Assembly (NCBI GenBank): GCA_003482555.1 | Contig: DMYQ01000016.1 | Coordinates: forward strand, 45,476-51,442 | Direction of reading: 5' to 3' | DNA from: Janthinobacterium sp. | GTDB taxonomy: Bacteria > Pseudomonadota > Gammaproteobacteria > Burkholderiales > Burkholderiaceae_D | DNA length: 5,967 bases | In this document: positions 4,692 to 5,967 of the stretch, piece after piece | How the letters are laid out: every line of letters begins with the position of its first letter | Numbering within the stretch: position 1 is the stretch's first letter | The notes under the pieces: generated by a model | Seen by the model: the letters and a program-made list of their open reading frames with translations, nothing else | The model's database searches: none | Told to the model about the DNA's origin: nothing | Program-made: the position numbers and the translations under genes

Positions 4692-5939
4692 ATGGCGGAT
4701 TCGACTGAAAAAACCATGCCAAAGGCGCTAGGCCATATCCGCGTGCTCGACCTGAGTCGCGTGCTGGCCGGCCCCTGGTGTTCGCAGAACCTGGCCGACC
4801 TGGGAGCCGACGTCATCAAGATCGAACGGCCCGGCGCCGGCGACGACACGCGCGCCTGGGGCCCGCCTTACGCCAGGGACGCCGAGGGACGCGACACCAG
4901 CGAAGCCGCATATTATCTGGCGGCGAACCGCGGCAAGCGCTCGGTGACGATAGACATCGCCAGCCCCGAGGGCCAGGAACTGGTGCGCGAACTGGCGCGC
5001 CATTCCGACGTGGTGCTGGAAAACTTCAAGGTCGGCCACCTGAAACGCTACGGCCTGGACTACGACAGTTTGCGCGCCATCAAGCCCGACCTCGTGTATT
5101 GCTCGGTCACGGGCTTCGGCCAGGACGGCCCTTACGCGCACCGGCCCGGCTACGATTTCCTGATCCAGGGCATGGGCGGGCTGATGTCGATCACCGGCGA
5201 GCGCGACGACCTGCCCGGCGGCGGCCCGCAAAAGGCCGGCGTCGCCATCACCGACTTAATGACCGGCATGTACGCGACCATCGCCGTGATGGCCGCCCTG
5301 ACCCACCGCGACCGCACGGGCGAGGGCCAGCATATCGACATGGCCTTGCTCGACGTGCAAGTGGCGATGCTGGCCAATATGGGTAGCAATTACCTGAACA
5401 GCGGCAAGGCGCCCAAGCGCATGGGCAACGCCCACCAAAACATCGTGCCGTATCAAACCTTCGCCTGCGCCGACGGCCACATCATCGTCGCCACCGGCAA
5501 CGATGGCCAGTATCAGAAATTCGTCGACGTGGGCGGACGGCCGGACTTGGGCGCCGATCCCCGTTTCGCCACCAATCCCTTGCGCGTGGAGCACCGCGCC
5601 GTGCTGGTGCCGCTGCTGGCGGCGATGGTCAAGACGCGCACGCGGGCGCGCTGGATAGACGAGCTGGAAGCGGTGGGCGTGCCTTGCGGCCCCATCAACG
5701 ACATCGCCGACGTGTTCGACAATCCCCAGGTGAAGGCGCGCGGCCTGGCGATCGAGATGGCGCATCCGGGCGCCGGCAAGGTCAAGCTGGTGCGCAGCCC
5801 GATGCGCATGTCGGCCACGCCGACGGGCGCCGAGCGGGCGCCACCGCTGCTGGGCCAGCATACCGACGAGGTGCTGCGCGAACTGCTGGGCCAGAGCGCG
5901 CAGCGCATCGCCGCCCTGCGCGCCAAGGGCATCTTGTAG
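4692..5939 (+). CDS. CaiB/BaiF family class III CoA-transferase
   Basis: Class III CoA-transferases move CoA between an acyl-CoA donor and a free carboxylic acid, through an anhydride on a conserved aspartate, and work as interlocked dimers in the cytoplasm. The 415-residue product has the family's usual length. It shows the typical N-terminus (IRVLDLSRVLAGPWCSQNLADLGADVIKIERP, 16-47), the ANRGKRSVTID segment at 78-88, ENFKVGHLKRYGLDY at 110-124, and YCSVTGFGQDGPY with RPGYD at 136-155. The probable catalytic Asp is D188 in AITDLMTGM. The C-terminal VPCGPINDIADVFDNPQVKARG is also typical. Substrate cannot be read from sequence. The overall pattern recalls the glutarate/succinate (SUGCT-like) branch often found with glutaryl-CoA dehydrogenase, but no such neighbour is seen and this is only a guess. 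It is divergent from ugpQ and its downstream neighbour lies beyond the window. Confidence 0.93.
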   Translation: MADSTEKTMPKALGHIRVLDLSRVLAGPWCSQNLADLGADVIKIERPGAGDDTRAWGPPYARDAEGRDTSEAAYYLAANRGKRSVTIDIASPEGQELVRELARHSDVVLENFKVGHLKRYGLDYDSLRAIKPDLVYCSVTGFGQDGPYAHRPGYDFLIQGMGGLMSITGERDDLPGGGPQKAGVAITDLMTGMYATIAVMAALTHRDRTGEGQHIDMALLDVQVAMLANMGSNYLNSGKAPKRMGNAHQNIVPYQTFACADGHIIVATGNDGQYQKFVDVGGRPDLGADPRFATNPLRVEHRAVLVPLLAAMVKTRTRARWIDELEAVGVPCGPINDIADVFDNPQVKARGLAIEMAHPGAGKVKLVRSPMRMSATPTGAERAPPLLGQHTDEVLRELLGQSAQRIAALRAKGIL

Positions 5940-5967
5940 CAGTTGGCGATCCGGCGGCCGGCGATCC

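Noticed and set aside
4591..4722. N-terminal extension of UgpQ to 4722
   Set aside because: It would overlap the start of the divergent CoA-transferase gene, and the known family N-terminus begins at the ATG at 4590.
5940..5967. Two copies of GGCGATCC at the right edge as a possible repeat or terminator arm
   Set aside because: They are direct rather than inverted copies, and too little sequence remains to judge the structure.

Overview
The window is an ordinary chromosomal housekeeping and catabolic segment from a GC-rich Gram-negative bacterium. The protein sequences (a beta-proteobacterial-type AlaS, an EtfB of the acyl-CoA dehydrogenase type, UgpQ and a class III CoA-transferase) and the strong G/C bias at third codon positions suggest Burkholderiales. 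Within that order the Oxalobacteraceae (Janthinobacterium, Massilia or Duganella relatives) look most likely. The placement is inferred from general resemblance, not from a database search.

Layout from left to right: (1) 1-383, minus strand, the N-terminal half of etfB (electron transfer flavoprotein beta subunit), cut by the window edge. (2) 384-673, a 290-bp gene-free spacer. It holds AT-rich promoter-like sequence, a perfect 12-bp palindrome upstream of etfB and weak hairpins behind tusA. (3) 674-931, minus, tusA, a small sulfur-carrier protein. (4) 932-1104, a spacer with a good tusA promoter, a 16-bp inverted repeat just upstream of it, and the alaS terminator. (5) 1105-3714, minus, full-length alaS (alanyl-tRNA synthetase). 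(6) 3715-3837, a spacer with the alaS -10 box and very GC-rich hairpins behind ugpQ. (7) 3838-4590, minus, ugpQ (glycerophosphodiester phosphodiesterase). (8) 4591-4691, a divergent spacer with a 10-bp direct repeat. (9) 4692-5939, plus, a CaiB/BaiF-type class III CoA-transferase, followed by 28 bp that hold nothing recognisable.

The four minus-strand genes run in the same direction, but each gap is 120-290 bp and contains promoter- or terminator-like sequence. They are therefore probably separate transcription units rather than one operon. AlaS charges tRNA-Ala. TusA feeds sulfur into tRNA thiolation or other sulfur-transfer pathways. UgpQ recycles glycerophosphodiesters. EtfB and the CoA-transferase belong to acyl-CoA metabolism, though they are 4.3 kb apart and on opposite strands.

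I found no mobile element, CRISPR array, RNA gene, phage gene or defence system, and no convincing undescribed system. The points most worth a second look are small: candidate operators upstream of etfB, tusA and in the ugpQ/CoA-transferase spacer, and a Thr-to-Val change in the normally conserved CGGTH metal-binding motif of the AlaS editing domain.
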